From Chloroflexota bacterium (GTDB lineage Bacteria; Chloroflexota; Anaerolineae; UBA4142): DNA of 7,108 bases. The stretch spans positions 1 through 7,108 of the forward strand of contig JAMCRS010000461.1 in assembly GCA_023380675.1 (NCBI GenBank). Direction: 5' to 3'. The notes under the pieces are model-generated. The model did not search any database. It was given only the letters and a program-made list of their open reading frames with translations, and was not told the DNA's origin. Position numbers and translations under genes: made by a program. Positions 5,785 to 7,108 of this stretch are shown here, one piece after another (positions within the stretch are counted from its first letter, which is position 1; the number at the start of each line of letters is the position of its first letter).

Positions 5785-6687
5785 TTGTCTCGTTTCGACG
5801 GCATTCTCAACGTGAATAAGCCCCCCGGCATGACCTCTCACGACGTGGTCAATCTGGTGCGAAGACTGGCGGGACAGAAGCGTGTTGGCCACGCCGGCAC
5901 ACTTGACCCCTCCGCCGAGGGCGTCCTGTTGATTTGCGTCGGCAAGGGCACCAAGGTCGTCGAATACTTGACTAATGATCGCAAGGCGTACCGCGCGGAG
6001 ATAACGTTGGGCGAGAGCACGGACACCTACGATGCCGAGGGTAGCGTGACCAAGCGAGCCTCCACGGAAGGAATTACCTTGGCGTCGATTGAGCGCGCGC
6101 TCGGCATGTTCCGGGGCCCAATTACTCAGGTTCCCCCCGCTTACTCGGCGATCAAGCTTGCCGGCAAGCCATTGTACAAGCTGGCCCGCGCTGGAGTTGA
6201 GGTGTCGCCCCAGCCTCGCCCCGTGACCATCTATGCGCTCGACCTGCTCGATTGGCAGCCGCCAGTGCTAACCATCTATGTCAAGTGCAGCAAGGGAACA
6301 TATATTCGCTCTATTGCGAATGACCTGGGTGCCGTGCTTGAGTGCGGCGCCCATCTCAGCCACCTCCTGCGCTTGGCTAGCGGTCGCTTCACTTTGGCCA
6401 GTGCAAGTACCACCGAGGAGCTCGTTCACGCCTTTGCCAAGGATGAAGCGTCAGAGTTGATCTTTGCGCTGGACGAGGCATTGCTGGATTACGGCGCCCT
6501 GATTGTCGGACGAACGCGCGAGAGCGCAGTACGCAATGGCGTCCCGTGGGCCGCTGGGCCGGCTACATCCAGTCAAGTAGTAGGCGACCGTCGCCCCGTT
6601 AGGGTATACTCTGTTGAGGGTGAGATCGTTGCCATGGCCGAATTCGATAGCCACGCCGGACGATGGCAGCCCTCGAAGGTCTTTTGA
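5785..6687 (+). CDS. truB: tRNA pseudouridine(55) synthase TruB
   Basis: TruB converts U55 in the T-loop of tRNAs to pseudouridine and also acts as a tRNA-folding chaperone. The protein has 300 residues. The N-terminal family start DGILNVNKPPGMTSHDVV is at 5-22. The catalytic motif VGHAGTLDPSAEGVLLI (34-50) contains the nucleophilic aspartate D41. Further motifs are KAYRAEITLGESTDTYDAEG (67-86), QVPPAYSAIKLAGKPLYKLA (115-134) and CSKGTYIRSIANDLG (168-182). The last part (about 240-300) has the small beta-rich PUA-like C-terminal extension. The start is taken as TTG at 5785 because it keeps the conserved N-terminus and GAGG (5773-5776) lies 8 bases upstream; the first in-frame ATG (codon 16) would remove conserved residues. 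ribF begins 13 bases after its stop. Confidence 0.96.
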   Translation: MSRFDGILNVNKPPGMTSHDVVNLVRRLAGQKRVGHAGTLDPSAEGVLLICVGKGTKVVEYLTNDRKAYRAEITLGESTDTYDAEGSVTKRASTEGITLASIERALGMFRGPITQVPPAYSAIKLAGKPLYKLARAGVEVSPQPRPVTIYALDLLDWQPPVLTIYVKCSKGTYIRSIANDLGAVLECGAHLSHLLRLASGRFTLASASTTEELVHAFAKDEASELIFALDEALLDYGALIVGRTRESAVRNGVPWAAGPATSSQVVGDRRPVRVYSVEGEIVAMAEFDSHAGRWQPSKVF

Positions 6688-6700
6688 GGTCAGGAGCATA

Positions 6701-7108
6701 ATGCACCCGCTAGAAAACCTGGAAAGCCTGCGCTTCAACCGTAGTATCGTGCTGACGATAGGTGTCTTTGATGGCGTGCACCTTGGCCACCAGTATCTCA
6801 TTGAAGGCGGTGACAACCGCGCCCGCGAGCTCGGCGGCCTTGGCGTCGTGCTTACCTTTCACCCCCATCCGCAGTTGGTGCTCAACCCCTCGCTGCAGCC
6901 AGCCTATCTCACCACGCTTGATGAGCGCCTGGGACTGATCGCTAGCCTGGGCATCGATCTTACGATTGCTCTGCGCTTCACGGTCGAAATGGCGAGGGTC
7001 ACCGCCCAGGACTTCGTATCGACGCTGTGCCGGGCCTTCCCGCTCGTTGAGCTGCGTGTGGGCCCCGACTTCGCGCTAGGGCATAAGAGGCAAGGCACCA
7101 TCGCGGTA
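6701..7108 (+). CDS. ribF: Bifunctional riboflavin kinase / FAD synthetase, N-terminal part (3' end outside window)
   Basis: RibF phosphorylates riboflavin to FMN and adenylylates FMN to FAD. Only the first 136 residues are visible, covering most of the N-terminal FMN adenylyltransferase (nucleotidyltransferase) domain. Signature motifs are IGVFDGVHLGHQ (20-31, the HxGH-type ATP-binding motif), LTFHPHPQLVL (51-61) and LTTLDERLGLIASLGID. These are followed by VTAQDFV and VGPDFALGHKRQG (120-132), which match the family pattern ahead of the phosphate-binding region. The riboflavin kinase domain would lie beyond the window edge. The ATG at 6701 is preceded by AGGAG (6692-6696, only 4 bases away) and by GAGGT (6686-6690), which overlaps the truB stop; the second has the better spacing. 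The frame has no stop before the window end. The position after truB is the usual one for ribF in Gram-positive and many other bacteria. Confidence 0.94.
   Translation, partial: MHPLENLESLRFNRSIVLTIGVFDGVHLGHQYLIEGGDNRARELGGLGVVLTFHPHPQLVLNPSLQPAYLTTLDERLGLIASLGIDLTIALRFTVEMARVTAQDFVSTLCRAFPLVELRVGPDFALGHKRQGTIAV

Overview
This window is an almost continuous block of bacterial translation and transcription genes, all on the + strand: the 3' end of proS, then nusA, ylxR, infB, rbfA, a DHH-family phosphoesterase (nrnA type), truB and the 5' part of ribF. No mobile element, CRISPR array, tRNA or rRNA is visible. The DNA looks moderately GC-rich. The gene order is the classic nusA-infB operon of bacteria. 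The arrangement (proS directly upstream, a short IF-2 of 627 residues, NusA without C-terminal AR repeats, nrnA-truB-ribF at the end) fits a deep-branching, non-proteobacterial lineage. Chloroflexota is my best guess, held with low confidence.

Layout. Positions 1-456 hold the last 151 codons of prolyl-tRNA synthetase. Positions 457-688 are non-coding and hold the control region of the operon: a good sigma-70-type promoter (TTGCTT, 17 bp, TATACT at 540-568), a leader of about 115 nt, and a perfect GC/AU hairpin (core 596-620) of the kind usually found in front of rimP. No rimP gene is present, and the leader runs straight into nusA (689-1891). ylxR (1900-2196) and infB (2222-4105, preceded by the strongest ribosome binding site in the window) follow closely; the ylxQ (L7Ae-like) gene often found between them is absent. 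A 199-base spacer (4106-4304) then interrupts the otherwise tight operon. It can fold into a large three-way-junction structure closed by a perfect 14-bp stem. rbfA (4305-4736) overlaps nrnA (4736-5719) by one base. truB (5785-6687, TTG start) and ribF (6701 to the window edge) complete the cluster.

How the genes fit together. NusA controls RNA polymerase pausing, termination and antitermination. IF-2 places initiator tRNA on the ribosome, and RbfA matures the 30S subunit. YlxR is a small RNA-binding protein, TruB makes the T-loop pseudouridine of tRNA, and NrnA removes very short RNAs or related nucleotides. RibF makes FMN and FAD. The cluster therefore couples RNA synthesis, ribosome assembly, tRNA modification and RNA turnover.

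The two most interesting items are non-coding: the rimP-type leader hairpin that now sits on nusA in a cluster without rimP, and the undescribed structured element between infB and rbfA, one arm of which also matches a stretch inside nrnA.
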